DNA of 64,000 bases from Microthrixaceae bacterium (GTDB lineage: Bacteria > Actinomycetota > Acidimicrobiia > Acidimicrobiales > Microtrichaceae): positions 145,498-209,497 of the forward strand of contig JAMLGM010000008.1 of NCBI GenBank assembly GCA_023957975.1, read 5' to 3'. The translations under genes were made by a program, and so were the position numbers. How positions within the stretch are numbered: the stretch's first letter is position 1; every line of letters begins with the position of its first letter. The notes under the pieces are model-generated. The model was given only the letters and a program-made list of their open reading frames with translations. It did no database searches and was not told where the DNA came from. Below are positions 25,552 through 33,788 of this stretch, one piece after another.

Positions 25552-26949
25552 TTGCTCGATCACGGCTGGTGGCCGGTCGTGGTCGGCCTATGCGGGGCGT
25601 TGATCGGCACCGGAGCGCTGAGCGACAACAGCTTTCTCACCCAACTGGCGACCGGGCGTTTGATCCTCGACGGAGCCGTGCCGACCCATGATCTCTACAC
25701 GTGGGCGTCGGAGGGAACACCGCTGGTGGTTCCGGCCTGGGGAGCCTCCGGGTTGTACGCGTTGGCCGATCGGGTCGGCTCGGGCCTCGGAGTTCGGCTG
25801 ATTATCGCCGCATGCACGGCCGCGCTGATCCTGGCGTTGTGGCGCCTGAGCGCGCCGGCAAAGGCGAACGTCGCCCGCCTCGGCCTCGTCTCGGTCGCGG
25901 CGCTCTTGGGGGTGAGCTGGTGGAACGAGCGGCCACAGACGTTCGGGTACCTGGCACTCGCTGCCGCACTGTTGGTCGTGGTGGAGCGGCGCAGCGCATG
26001 GTGGCTGGCCGGGATCTTCGCCGTATGGGTGCCGCTGCACGGTTCGTGGGCGATGGGGGTGCCATTCGTCGGGGCGCTGATCTTCGTGCGAGTGGTGGAA
26101 TCGCGCGCGTTCGGCCGACGCGAGATCGGTGAGGTGGCAGCGATGGTTGCCGGCTCGTGCCTCGGAGCCCTGGCGACCCCGTACGGATGGTCGTTGTTGA
26201 CCTTCCCGCTTGAGCAGCTCGGCCGCGAGTCGCTCATCTTGATCGTCGAGTGGCGCCCGTTGCGGTTGGATTCGTGGATGTCGATGGTGTTCCTGGCCCA
26301 GGGCATTGCCGGGAGTGCGGCGTTGTTGTGGCGTCGGATGTGGGTGCGTTCAGCCGTGGCGCTGGGGATGTTGGCGTTGTCGATCGATGCGGTTCGCTAC
26401 GCGCCGTTGTGCGCGATCGCCATGGTGCCCCTCGTCGCACCGGCCTTCGCTGGTCTTGGAACCGAGGAGGGAATCTCGTCGCCGCGGCGATCACACGTGG
26501 CGATCGTGTCCGGAGCGCTCGCCGTCGCGGTCGTGGCCTTGATGATGTGGACACCCAGCTATGACCTGTCGCACTATCCGACCTCGGCGGTCGACGAGCT
26601 CGAAGCCCGGACATGGGTCGGTGCCGAGCGCGCTGAACTGCCCCACATCCTGACGCCGGACTGGGTGGGCAATTACCTCGAGTGGCGTTACGGCACCGAG
26701 GCGAAGCCGTGGGTGGACGACCGCGCCGAGGTGCACGACACCGTGGAGTTGGCGCGTCTGGTGGCGCTGCTCGGCGAGGACCCGTCGCGATACGAGCGGG
26801 TGATCGACGCGATCGACGACGACATCGTGTTGTGGCAGAGCGACACGCCGTTTGTCCGCTGGCTCGCCGAACACGAGGACTACCGGATCGTCGACGAGGT
26901 GGGGGAGTGGACGATCGCCTGTCGAGTCGCCTCCGGGTTCTGCCCCTGA
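25552..26949 (+). CDS. Polytopic membrane protein, unknown (GT-C-like)
   Basis: About 465 residues with roughly ten hydrophobic segments and a soluble C-terminal part (from about residue 345: SAVDELEARTWVGAERAELPHILTPDWVGNYLEWRYG). The N-terminal loop DNSFLTQLATGRLILDGAVPTHDLYTWAS, right after the first helix, recalls the extracytoplasmic loop 1 of GT-C glycosyltransferases and of uncharacterised actinobacterial membrane proteins, with acidic residues in the loop. The start is uncertain: no ATG lies between the palindrome and the first helix; TTG 25552 and GTG 25579 are candidates, and ATG 25480 is inside the palindrome. It is unclear whether it belongs to the Tad operon. Confidence 0.68.
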   Translation: MLDHGWWPVVVGLCGALIGTGALSDNSFLTQLATGRLILDGAVPTHDLYTWASEGTPLVVPAWGASGLYALADRVGSGLGVRLIIAACTAALILALWRLSAPAKANVARLGLVSVAALLGVSWWNERPQTFGYLALAAALLVVVERRSAWWLAGIFAVWVPLHGSWAMGVPFVGALIFVRVVESRAFGRREIGEVAAMVAGSCLGALATPYGWSLLTFPLEQLGRESLILIVEWRPLRLDSWMSMVFLAQGIAGSAALLWRRMWVRSAVALGMLALSIDAVRYAPLCAIAMVPLVAPAFAGLGTEEGISSPRRSHVAIVSGALAVAVVALMMWTPSYDLSHYPTSAVDELEARTWVGAERAELPHILTPDWVGNYLEWRYGTEAKPWVDDRAEVHDTVELARLVALLGEDPSRYERVIDAIDDDIVLWQSDTPFVRWLAEHEDYRIVDEVGEWTIACRVASGFCP

Positions 26950-27011
26950 CCCGACCCTGCCCTGCCCCCGCCGACCCTGCCATGCCCCCGCCCTGACCCC
27001 GCCCCTGGCCC

Positions 27012-27061
27012 GTTCTCCGATAACCAGTGGTCGTGATCACGACCACTGGTTATCGGAGAAC
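27012..27061. repeat. Palindromic repeat copy 4 (50 bp, perfect)
   Basis: It is identical to copies 1 and 2 and placed between two convergent genes: 62 nt past the plus-strand membrane-protein stop and 55 nt past the minus-strand ddl stop. A symmetric terminator would serve both. Confidence 0.95.
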
Positions 27062-27116
27062 AGGCTGGCGCGGGCAGGAACAGCTGGCGCGGGCAGGAAC
27101 AGGCTGGCGCGGGAGA
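27061..27116. repeat. Tandem repeat of 19-20 bp beside the palindrome
   Basis: Units beginning CAGGCTGGCGCGGGCAGGAA start at 27061, 27081 (19 bp, one G lost) and 27100 (partial). The first unit grows out of the last base of the palindrome and the array ends at the ddl stop codon. Confidence 0.8.
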
Positions 27117-28211
27117 TCAGTTGGAGCGGCGGCGTCGCTCGCGGCGGTCGAGTGCGAGCCGGATGAGTTCATCGATCAACTCGCGGTATCCAAGTCCAGA
27201 GGCCTCCCAGAGCGTCGGGTACATCGAGATCGACGTGAATCCGGGCAACGTGTTGATCTCGTTGACGAGAAAGCCTCGACCGTCGGCGTCGAAAAACATA
27301 TCGACCCGAGACAACCCCTCGGCCCGCAGGGCCCGATAGGTGCGCAGTGCCAGGTCCTGCATCTCGGCGACCTGTGCGTCGTCGAGCGCCGCGGGCACCA
27401 GGGTTTTCGACACACCGTCGCGGTACTTGTCATCGAAGTCGTAGAACTCGGCGCCGGCGACGATCTCGCCGGGAACCGATACCCGAGGCGACTCGTTGCC
27501 CAGCACCGCGATTTCGACCTCGCGGCCGGTGATCATCTCCTCGAAGACCAGCAGTTCGTCGAACCGCAGTGCCTCGCGAACCGACGTGTCGAGTTCGGCG
27601 CGGTCGTTCGCTCTGGTGACCCCGACCGAACTGCCCATATTCGCCGGCTTCACGAAGATCGGAAAGCCCAGGTGCTCGGCGATGGCGTCGAGGCGTGCGT
27701 CGTCGAGTTCCCATTCGAAGCCGGAGTCCCAACGGCCTTGGGGGATCGCGGCGGCGTCGAGCACCGTCTTGGCCATCGCCTTGTCCATCGATACCGCGGA
27801 GCTCAACACGCCCGGGCCGACATAGGCGACATCGAGGAGTTCGAGCAGGCCCTGAAGGGAACCGTCCTCGCAGTTCGGCCCGTGCACGACCGGTACCACG
27901 ACGACCGGATCGGACGCCGCGTCGATGATTGCGCTCAGGGCTGCCGAAGGCGACACGACTTCGCCCTCGACGGCGAGGCCGCCGAGGCCCTCGTCGGTGT
28001 GGCGAGGCCCATCGGAGCCGACGAGGTGCCAGCGGCCGTCGCGATCGATCCCGAACAGGGTGATGTCGTACCGGTCCTTGTCTGCGGCGGCGAACACGTT
28101 GGCGGCCGACACCCTCGAGACGTCGTGCTCGGCCGATGCTCCGCCGTAGAGCAGCACGATCCGGACGTGATCGGGAAGCGAAACCGGCGTGCGGGAACTG
28201 GGGGCGGCCAT
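27117..28211 (-). CDS. ddl: D-alanine--D-alanine ligase
   Basis: A 364-residue ATP-grasp ligase that makes the D-Ala-D-Ala dipeptide of peptidoglycan. The N-terminal LLYGGASAEHDVSRVSA is the family signature. Central motifs are VPVVHGPNCEDGSLQGLLELLDVAYVG, in which the usual HGTFGEDG is HGPNCEDG, and FVKPANMGSSVGVT. The C-terminal DMFFDADGRGFLVNEINTLPGFT carries the Mg ligands. TAAGCT on the minus strand lies 6 nt before the ATG. murF, the enzyme that uses its product, is divergent only 143 bp away. Confidence 0.95.
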   Translation of the reverse strand: MAAPSSRTPVSLPDHVRIVLLYGGASAEHDVSRVSAANVFAAADKDRYDITLFGIDRDGRWHLVGSDGPRHTDEGLGGLAVEGEVVSPSAALSAIIDAASDPVVVVPVVHGPNCEDGSLQGLLELLDVAYVGPGVLSSAVSMDKAMAKTVLDAAAIPQGRWDSGFEWELDDARLDAIAEHLGFPIFVKPANMGSSVGVTRANDRAELDTSVREALRFDELLVFEEMITGREVEIAVLGNESPRVSVPGEIVAGAEFYDFDDKYRDGVSKTLVPAALDDAQVAEMQDLALRTYRALRAEGLSRVDMFFDADGRGFLVNEINTLPGFTSISMYPTLWEASGLGYRELIDELIRLALDRRERRRRSN

Positions 28212-28217
28212 GCCCGG

Positions 28218-28223
28218 AGCTTA
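28218..28223 (-). promoter_or_regulatory. -10 hexamer TAAGCT, leaderless ddl start
   Basis: On the minus strand TAAGCT is followed by CCGGGC (6 nt) and the ATG at 28211. Between here and murF lies a 14-bp GCCCCGGGAGGCCT unit repeated 2.7 times (28241-28281). Confidence 0.5.
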
Positions 28224-28354
28224 CGCGGGCACTGACCGTGGCCCCGGGAGGCCTGCCCCGGGAGGCCTGCCCCGGGAACCCGGCTGCATTCACCCGGAAC
28301 CCAGCGGCAACCCAGCGGCAGCGGGCGGAAGCCGGCGGCTGGCAGGATGGAGTG

Positions 28355-29722
28355 GTGAGCGATCCGTTGCACCCCATCGTCATCGACCGTCTCGTCGACC
28401 TCGCCGATGCCGCCGGCGGCCGTGTCGAGTTTTCGTCGGGGCGCCGTTCGACCGCCGAGTCGGTGGCGATCTCGCGCGTCATGTTCGATTCGCGCAGCGT
28501 CGAGGCCGGCGACCTGTTCGTCGCCTTGGTCGCCGACCGCGACGGTCACGAGTTCGCGAGCGACGCCATCGAGCGGGGAGCGAGCGCGGCACTCGTGTCT
28601 CGCGAGGTCGACCTCGACGCGCCGAGGATCCTCGTCGAGGACACGATCGACGCGCTCAGCCGTCTCGGTGCTGCTGCCCGCCTGCGTCTGAGCGGTCCGG
28701 TGATCGGGGTGACCGGTTCGGTCGGCAAGACCTCCACCAAGGATCTGCTCGAGGCGATCTGTCGACGCGCCGGGGTGACCTCGGCGTCGGCCAAGTCGCT
28801 GAACAACGAACTCGGGGTGCCCCTCACGCTGGTCAATGCCCGCCGCGACACCGAACGCACCATCATCGAGATGGGTGCCCGGGGCGCGGGCCACATCGCC
28901 CATCTGTGCTCGATCGCCGCCCCGACCCATGCGGTCGTCACCGCCGTGGGGATGGCCCACACCGAGTTGTTCGGGTCGCTCGAAGCGGTGGCCGAGGCCA
29001 AATCGGAGCTGGTGCGGGCGCTGCCGACAAACGGGGTGGCGGTGCTGAACGCTTCGGATCCCCACGTTGTGGCGATGGCCGCGCTCACCGACGCGTCGGT
29101 GCTCACCTTCGGGGCCGGGGGCGACGTCGTTGCCGAGAACGTGACGCTGGGCGACGATCTTCGAGCCTCGTTCACGTTGCACAGCGACTGGGGCAGCGCT
29201 GCGGTGACGTTGGGGGTGAGCGGGGCCCACAACGTGTCGAACGCGCTCGGCGCGGCCGGCGCAGCCCTGGTGACGGGGGTGCCGCTGGCCGAGGTGGCGG
29301 CCGGCCTCGGAGATGCCGTGCTCAGCCCCTCGCGCATGGCGCTGCACACCCTGCCCGAGGGCGGCCGCCTCCTCGACGACGCCTACAACGCGAACCCGAC
29401 CTCGATGCGTGCCGCGCTCGATGCTCTCGCCGCGCTCGACGCCTCGCGGCGGGTTGCGGTGCTCGGCTACATGGGGGAACTCGGCGAGGACGCCGACGAG
29501 CAGCATCGGCTGGTCGCGGTGAAGGCACGTGAACTCGGCATCGAGGTCGTCGCCATCGGGACCGACCTCTACGGGACCGAACCGTTCGGCGATGTCGCCG
29601 AGGCGATCAGAACGCTGCCGCGTCCGTCTCGGGGGGAAGCGGTGCTGGTGAAGGCGAGTCGAAGCGCCGGCCTTGAGCGCTTGGTGGACGCCTGGTTGCG
29701 TCAAGATCCGCAAAAGGGATGA
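28355..29722 (+). CDS. murF: UDP-N-acetylmuramoyl-tripeptide--D-alanyl-D-alanine ligase
   Basis: A 455-residue Mur ligase that adds D-Ala-D-Ala to UDP-MurNAc-tripeptide in the cytoplasm. The N-terminal domain has ISRVMFDSRSVEAGDLFVAL; the ATP loop is GVTGSVGKTSTKDL (about residue 117); SAKSLNNELGVPLTL and the EMGARGAGHIA stretch are MurF-specific; DDAYNANPTSMRAALDAL is the C-terminal domain signature. Two adjacent GTG codons (28352, 28355) are possible starts, with GGATGGAG just upstream. The last 116 bases overlap the 3' end of the convergent MFS gene. Other dcw genes are not here. Confidence 0.95.
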   Translation: MSDPLHPIVIDRLVDLADAAGGRVEFSSGRRSTAESVAISRVMFDSRSVEAGDLFVALVADRDGHEFASDAIERGASAALVSREVDLDAPRILVEDTIDALSRLGAAARLRLSGPVIGVTGSVGKTSTKDLLEAICRRAGVTSASAKSLNNELGVPLTLVNARRDTERTIIEMGARGAGHIAHLCSIAAPTHAVVTAVGMAHTELFGSLEAVAEAKSELVRALPTNGVAVLNASDPHVVAMAALTDASVLTFGAGGDVVAENVTLGDDLRASFTLHSDWGSAAVTLGVSGAHNVSNALGAAGAALVTGVPLAEVAAGLGDAVLSPSRMALHTLPEGGRLLDDAYNANPTSMRAALDALAALDASRRVAVLGYMGELGEDADEQHRLVAVKARELGIEVVAIGTDLYGTEPFGDVAEAIRTLPRPSRGEAVLVKASRSAGLERLVDAWLRQDPQKG

Positions 29723-30974
29723 GGGCCGCGGCCACAACGGCGCCGGCGACGAACACCGGCCCGAACCCGACACGGTCGATGGCGAGGCCCGCGAGCAGGC
29801 TTCCGACCGGAACGAGCCCGGCCCAGCCCATCATCCACAGGCCCATCACCCGGCCCCGGTTCTCCTCTTCGACCTCGTGTTGGATCGCGGTCGACAGCGC
29901 CGTGATGACGATGAAGTAGAAGAACCCGCTGAGCCCGACCGACACGAAGGCCACACCCGTCGAGAAGGCCAGCCCGAACACCGCCAGCGACACGCCGAAG
30001 CCGCCGAGGCCGACGCGCACGAGGATCGTGCGATCGACCTGCGCCAGCCGGGTTCCGACCGCGATGGCCCCCAGCGCGGCGCCGAGGCCGAAGGTTCCGA
30101 ACAACAGCCGGTAGGCCTGGCCTGCCAGGCCGAGCTCCTCACGACTGAAGCCGGCCATCTGGTAGATGTACGCGAGCGAGAACAGCGAATAGATCGACAC
30201 GGTTGCGAGCCCGCGGCCGACCACCTTGTTGGCCTTCGCGGCGCGAACCCCGGCGATGAATTGGCGAATCGGGGCCTCGCGGTTCGGGTCGTGCGGGGGC
30301 TTGGAGTCGAATTTCACCAGCGCGATCGCGGCGATGACGAACACATAGGTCGACGCGTTGACGAAGAACACGGTGCTCGGAGTTTCCAGGAACGGGATGA
30401 GCGCCAGGATCGGGCCGAGGACCCGCGATGCGTTCATCTGTGCCGAGTTCACCGCGACCGCGCCGGCGAGGTTCTCGCGCCCGACGAGTGCGGGGGTGGT
30501 GGCCTGGGCGGCCGGGCCGTTGATGGCCGAGGCGATTCCGATTCCGAGCACACACATCACGATGAGCAACAGCGACGGGTCATCCGACATCGCCGCAAAC
30601 GCCAGCGCCGCACTCATCGACGCCTGCACGGTTGCCGCGCCGATCATCAGCACCTTGCGGTCGAAGCGGTCGGCGAGGACACCCCCGATCGGGGACAACA
30701 CCAGCATCGGGCCGAGTTGGGCCATGGTGACGATGCCGACGAAGGTCGCGTCGTGGGTGAGCTGATCGGCGAAGGCCAACAGCGCGACGTTTTGCATCCA
30801 GGTGCCGATGTTCGACGCGAAGGTACCAAGAAACACCCAGCGAAACGCCCGGGACGCGAACGCCGCACGAGGCGAACCGGGTCGCGGTGCGGTTCGCCTG
30901 GAGGTTGTCGCGGTCGGGGAACTCACGCGTCGAGTCTCCCCGGCGCTGTGGTCCGGGGGCGAATCTGAGCTCAT
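29607..30974 (-). CDS. MFS transporter (MFS_3/EntS-like exporter)
   Basis: A 455-residue, 12-helix major facilitator. FRWVFLGTFASNIGTWMQNVALLAFADQLTHDATFVGIV and the loop GGVLADRFDRKVLMIGA (the A-type MFS motif with the DRFDRK signature) are typical of the MFS_3 group that includes enterobactin exporter EntS and many actinobacterial drug exporters. The second half repeats in RVMGLWMMGWAGLVPVGSLLAGLAIDRVG. I start at the ATG at 30974; longer in-frame starts run into tRNA-Val. The final 38 codons overlap murF tail-to-tail. The substrate is unknown. Confidence 0.86.
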   Translation of the reverse strand: MSSDSPPDHSAGETRRVSSPTATTSRRTAPRPGSPRAAFASRAFRWVFLGTFASNIGTWMQNVALLAFADQLTHDATFVGIVTMAQLGPMLVLSPIGGVLADRFDRKVLMIGAATVQASMSAALAFAAMSDDPSLLLIVMCVLGIGIASAINGPAAQATTPALVGRENLAGAVAVNSAQMNASRVLGPILALIPFLETPSTVFFVNASTYVFVIAAIALVKFDSKPPHDPNREAPIRQFIAGVRAAKANKVVGRGLATVSIYSLFSLAYIYQMAGFSREELGLAGQAYRLLFGTFGLGAALGAIAVGTRLAQVDRTILVRVGLGGFGVSLAVFGLAFSTGVAFVSVGLSGFFYFIVITALSTAIQHEVEEENRGRVMGLWMMGWAGLVPVGSLLAGLAIDRVGFGPVFVAGAVVAAALIPFADLDATRRPPSAQGRRFDSPSPAPLPPETDAAAF

Positions 30975-31043
30975 GCGCTGCGCTCGCCGAGGCGGCCGAG
31001 GTGGCCGACAACCCTCCCGCCGAGGTTGCCGTGGTGTTCGTAG

Positions 31044-31117
31044 TGGGCGATGGCAGACTCGAACTGCCGACCTCACGCGTGTGAAGCGTGCGCTCTAACC
31101 AACTGAGCTAAACGCCC
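31044..31117 (-). tRNA. tRNA-Val (CAC)
   Basis: A 74-nt tRNA on the minus strand. D arm GCTC-AGTTGGTTA-GAGC, anticodon stem CACGC/GCGTG with loop TTCACAC (anticodon CAC, reading GUG), T arm GGCAG-TTCGAGT-CTGCC. The acceptor stem is GGGCGTT against ATCGCCC, leaving a U-U mismatch at pair 6-67. CCA is not encoded. The MFS gene follows 69 nt downstream. Confidence 0.95.
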
Positions 31118-31229
31118 GATGGCGGCCGCAATGTTAGCAGAGCGGCGCGCCGCTCGATCCAATCACGACCACGACTGAAGGTCGGCGAGGTGGCGAGAGC
31201 CATGGGGGGAGCCGTGGCGGGCGAGGTTC

Positions 31230-32378
31230 TCAGACCCCGAGGGAGCGGCCGATGACCTCTTTCATGATCTCGGTGGTGCCGCCGTAGATGGTGGTGATGC
31301 GGGCGTCGAGGTAGGCGTGTGCGATCGGATATTCGAGCATGTAGCCGTAGCCGCCGTGCAGTTGCAGGCACGCATCCATCACCCGCTTCTGCAGTTCGGT
31401 GCACCACCACTTGGCCATCGATGCGGTCTCGGCGGTGAGGGTTCCGGCGTTGTTCTCCATCACGCAACGGTCGACGAAGGTTTGGCCGATCTCGAGTTCG
31501 GTCGCCATCTCGGCCAGCTTGAAGCGGCTGTTTTGGAACGAGCCGATCGGCTGGCCGAACGCGGTGCGCTCCTTGGTGTAATGCAGCGTCTGGTCGAACG
31601 CGGCCCGACCGTGGGCGATCCCCGCGGCGGCGATCCCCAGGCGTTCCTGCGGCAGGTTGGCGACCAACTGCAGGAACCCGGTTCCCTCCTCGCCGAGCAG
31701 GTTCTCTGCGGGGACACGGACGTCGTTGAAGAACAACTCGGCGGTGTCCTGGGCGTGCAGGCCGATCTTGTCGAGGTTGCGGCCGCGTTCGAATCCTTCC
31801 ATGTCGCGTTCGACCACCAGCAGGCTCATTCCCTTGTGGCGTTGGGTGGGGTCGGTCTTGGCGGCGACGATGACGAGGTCGGAGTTGATGCCGTTGGTGA
31901 TGAACGTCTTGGAGCCGTTGAGGAGGTAGGTGTCGCCGTCGCGGATCGCGGTGGTCTGCATGCCGGCCAGGTCGGACCCCATGGCGGGCTCGGTCATCGC
32001 GATCGCGGTGATCAGGGTTCCGTTCGCCATGCCCGGCAGCCACCGCTGCTTTTGTTCGTCGTTGCAGTAGCGCAGGAAGTACGGGAGCGCGACGTCGCTA
32101 TGCAACGTGAAGCCGGCGCCGGTGGCCATCGCCCCGGCCCGGGCCAGTTCCTCGACGACCACCAGGTTGTAGCGGAAATCCTTGACCCCGGGGCCGCCGT
32201 ACTCCTCGGGGGTGTCGAACGCGAGGAATCCCGCGGCTCCGGCCTCCTCCCACACGTCGCGGCTGACGATGCCCGCCGCCTCCCATTCCTCGCGGCGCGG
32301 CACGAGGGACCGCTCGACGAAGGAACGGTAGGCCTCGCGGAACATTTCGTGGTCATCGGTGAAGATCGGTCGTGTCAT
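31230..32378 (-). CDS. Acyl-CoA dehydrogenase (long-chain type)
   Basis: A 382-residue FAD enzyme introducing a 2,3-double bond into acyl-CoA, passing electrons to ETF. The N-domain begins FTDDHEMFREAYRSFVERSLVP; FAD and substrate motifs are IAMTEPAMGSDLAGMQTTA and GSKTFITNGINSDLVIVAAKTD; the C-terminal DACLQLHGGYGYMLEYPIAHAYLDARITTIYGGTTEIMKEVIGRSL is typical of long-chain ACADs, where the Glu of the short/medium-chain YEGT motif is Gly. The start is the ATG at 32378, 6 nt after CAGGCT. A second ACAD gene is divergent 118 bp away. Confidence 0.92.
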   Translation of the reverse strand: MTRPIFTDDHEMFREAYRSFVERSLVPRREEWEAAGIVSRDVWEEAGAAGFLAFDTPEEYGGPGVKDFRYNLVVVEELARAGAMATGAGFTLHSDVALPYFLRYCNDEQKQRWLPGMANGTLITAIAMTEPAMGSDLAGMQTTAIRDGDTYLLNGSKTFITNGINSDLVIVAAKTDPTQRHKGMSLLVVERDMEGFERGRNLDKIGLHAQDTAELFFNDVRVPAENLLGEEGTGFLQLVANLPQERLGIAAAGIAHGRAAFDQTLHYTKERTAFGQPIGSFQNSRFKLAEMATELEIGQTFVDRCVMENNAGTLTAETASMAKWWCTELQKRVMDACLQLHGGYGYMLEYPIAHAYLDARITTIYGGTTEIMKEVIGRSLGV

Positions 32379-32496
32379 CGCGACAGCCTGCCATGAGACC
32401 GGGTCTGGGCCATACGATGGTGCACGTTCATTCGAGCGCTGGGGCCGACGCTCCCTGCGCCACCACGCGTCGTCAAGACACCCGACAGGAGCACCG

Positions 32497-33645
32497 ATGC
32501 CCCAAGCCAGCGAGGACCACGAACTGTTCCGATCGACCGTGCGGGAATTCGTCGAACGCGAGATCAACCCGTTCGCCGAGGAGTGGGAGGAGACCGGGGT
32601 CTTCCCGGCCCGTGAGTTGTTCTCGAAGATGGGCTCGCTCGGGTTCCTCGGGTTGACCTACGACCCGGTCTACGGCGGCGGTGGTGCCGACTACGGCTAT
32701 GTGTGCATCCTCAACGAGGAACTTGGGCGCATGTTGCCCCTCGGCGTGGCGATGGCGATCGGCGTGCAGACCGACATGGCCACGCCGTCGCTGCATCGTT
32801 TCGGCAGCCACGAACTCAAAGAGCAGTACCTGCGCCCGGCCATCACCGGCGAGGCGGTGGCGGCGGTGGCGATCACCGAACCCGACGCCGGCTCCGATGT
32901 CGCAGGCATTCGCACCAAGGCCCATCTCGAGGGCGGCGAATGGGTGTTGAACGGTGCCAAGACGTTCATCACCAACGGCACCCAGGCGGATTGGGTGTGC
33001 GTCGTGGCCCGCACCTCCGACGAGGGGGGATCGCGGGGCGTTTCACAGATCCTCGTGCCCACCGACGCCCCCGGGTTCATCGTGAGTCGCAAGCTCGACA
33101 AGTTGGGGATGCGCAGTTCCGACACCGCCGAGTTGGTCTTCGAGAACTGTCGGGTGCCCGCCGCCAACCTGATCGGATCCGAGGGCAACGGGTTCAAACA
33201 ACAGATGCAACAGTTCCAAGACGAGCGCATGGTGGCCTCGCATCAGATGGCGGGCGCATGTCACTACGCGCTCGAACGCACCGGCGCCTACCTCCGCGAG
33301 CGCATGGCGTTCGGCAAGCCCCTCATGGCGAATCAGCACCTGGCCTACGAGCTGGCCGAGTTGTCGGCCGAGGTCGACATGTTGCGGGTCTACAACTGGG
33401 AGGCCGCGATGGCCCAGAGCCGCGGCGAGGACATCACCCGCTACGCCACGATCGCCAAGCTGAAGTCGGGCCGCCTCGCCCGGCGGGTTGCCGACGTGTG
33501 CCTGCAGTACCACGGTGGCCTCGGCTACATGGAGGAGAACTGGACGGCCCGGTTCTTCCGCGACACCCGGCTGTGGTCGATCGGCGGAGGCGCGGACGAG
33601 ATCATGTTGCGTACCCTCGCCCGGGTCGACGGCTTCTGGGCGTGA
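32497..33645 (+). CDS. Acyl-CoA dehydrogenase
   Basis: A 382-residue second member of the same superfamily, divergent from the first and about equally long. Motifs: ELFRSTVREFVEREINPFAEEWEETG at the start, VAITEPDAGSDVAGIRTKA, GAKTFITNGTQADWVCVVART, DVCLQYHGGLGYMEENWTARFFRDTRLWSIGGGADEIMLRTLAR at the end. The position of the catalytic Glu of short-chain ACADs is again Gly (IGGGADEIM). AGGAG lies 5-10 nt before the ATG at 32497. The pair may act on related branched or terpenoid acyl-CoAs, but the sequence does not settle this. Confidence 0.92.
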   Translation: MPQASEDHELFRSTVREFVEREINPFAEEWEETGVFPARELFSKMGSLGFLGLTYDPVYGGGGADYGYVCILNEELGRMLPLGVAMAIGVQTDMATPSLHRFGSHELKEQYLRPAITGEAVAAVAITEPDAGSDVAGIRTKAHLEGGEWVLNGAKTFITNGTQADWVCVVARTSDEGGSRGVSQILVPTDAPGFIVSRKLDKLGMRSSDTAELVFENCRVPAANLIGSEGNGFKQQMQQFQDERMVASHQMAGACHYALERTGAYLRERMAFGKPLMANQHLAYELAELSAEVDMLRVYNWEAAMAQSRGEDITRYATIAKLKSGRLARRVADVCLQYHGGLGYMEENWTARFFRDTRLWSIGGGADEIMLRTLARVDGFWA

Positions 33646-33696
33646 GTTCGACGGGAGCCTGCGGCGCCGTGTGCTAGAACGGCATCCGACAACCGA

Positions 33697-33785
33697 ACAC
33701 GGGGAGCTTGGGCATCCAGGCTGAGAGGGCAACATGTGCGTCGCCGACCCGGGAACCTGATCTGGGTAATGCCAGCGGAGGAATC
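33697..33785 (+). promoter_or_regulatory. TPP riboswitch (THI element)
   Basis: The conserved aptamer blocks are in order: GGGGAGC, then GGCTGAGAGGGC (33719-33730), then GACCCGGGAACCTGATCTGG and GTAATGCCAGCGGAGGAA (33745-33783). These correspond to the pyrimidine-binding CUGAGA loop and the pyrophosphate-binding P4-P5 arm. The 3' end of the aptamer contains the GGAGGAA ribosome-binding site of thiN, 5 nt before the ATG, so control is probably by hiding the Shine-Dalgarno when thiamine pyrophosphate binds. Confidence 0.96.
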
Positions 33786-33788
33786 GTC

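Noticed and set aside
26941..27011. C-rich direct repeats between the membrane-protein stop and palindrome copy 4 as a separate element
   Set aside because: The units (CCGACCCTGCC-like) are short, irregular and best explained as simple low-complexity sequence.
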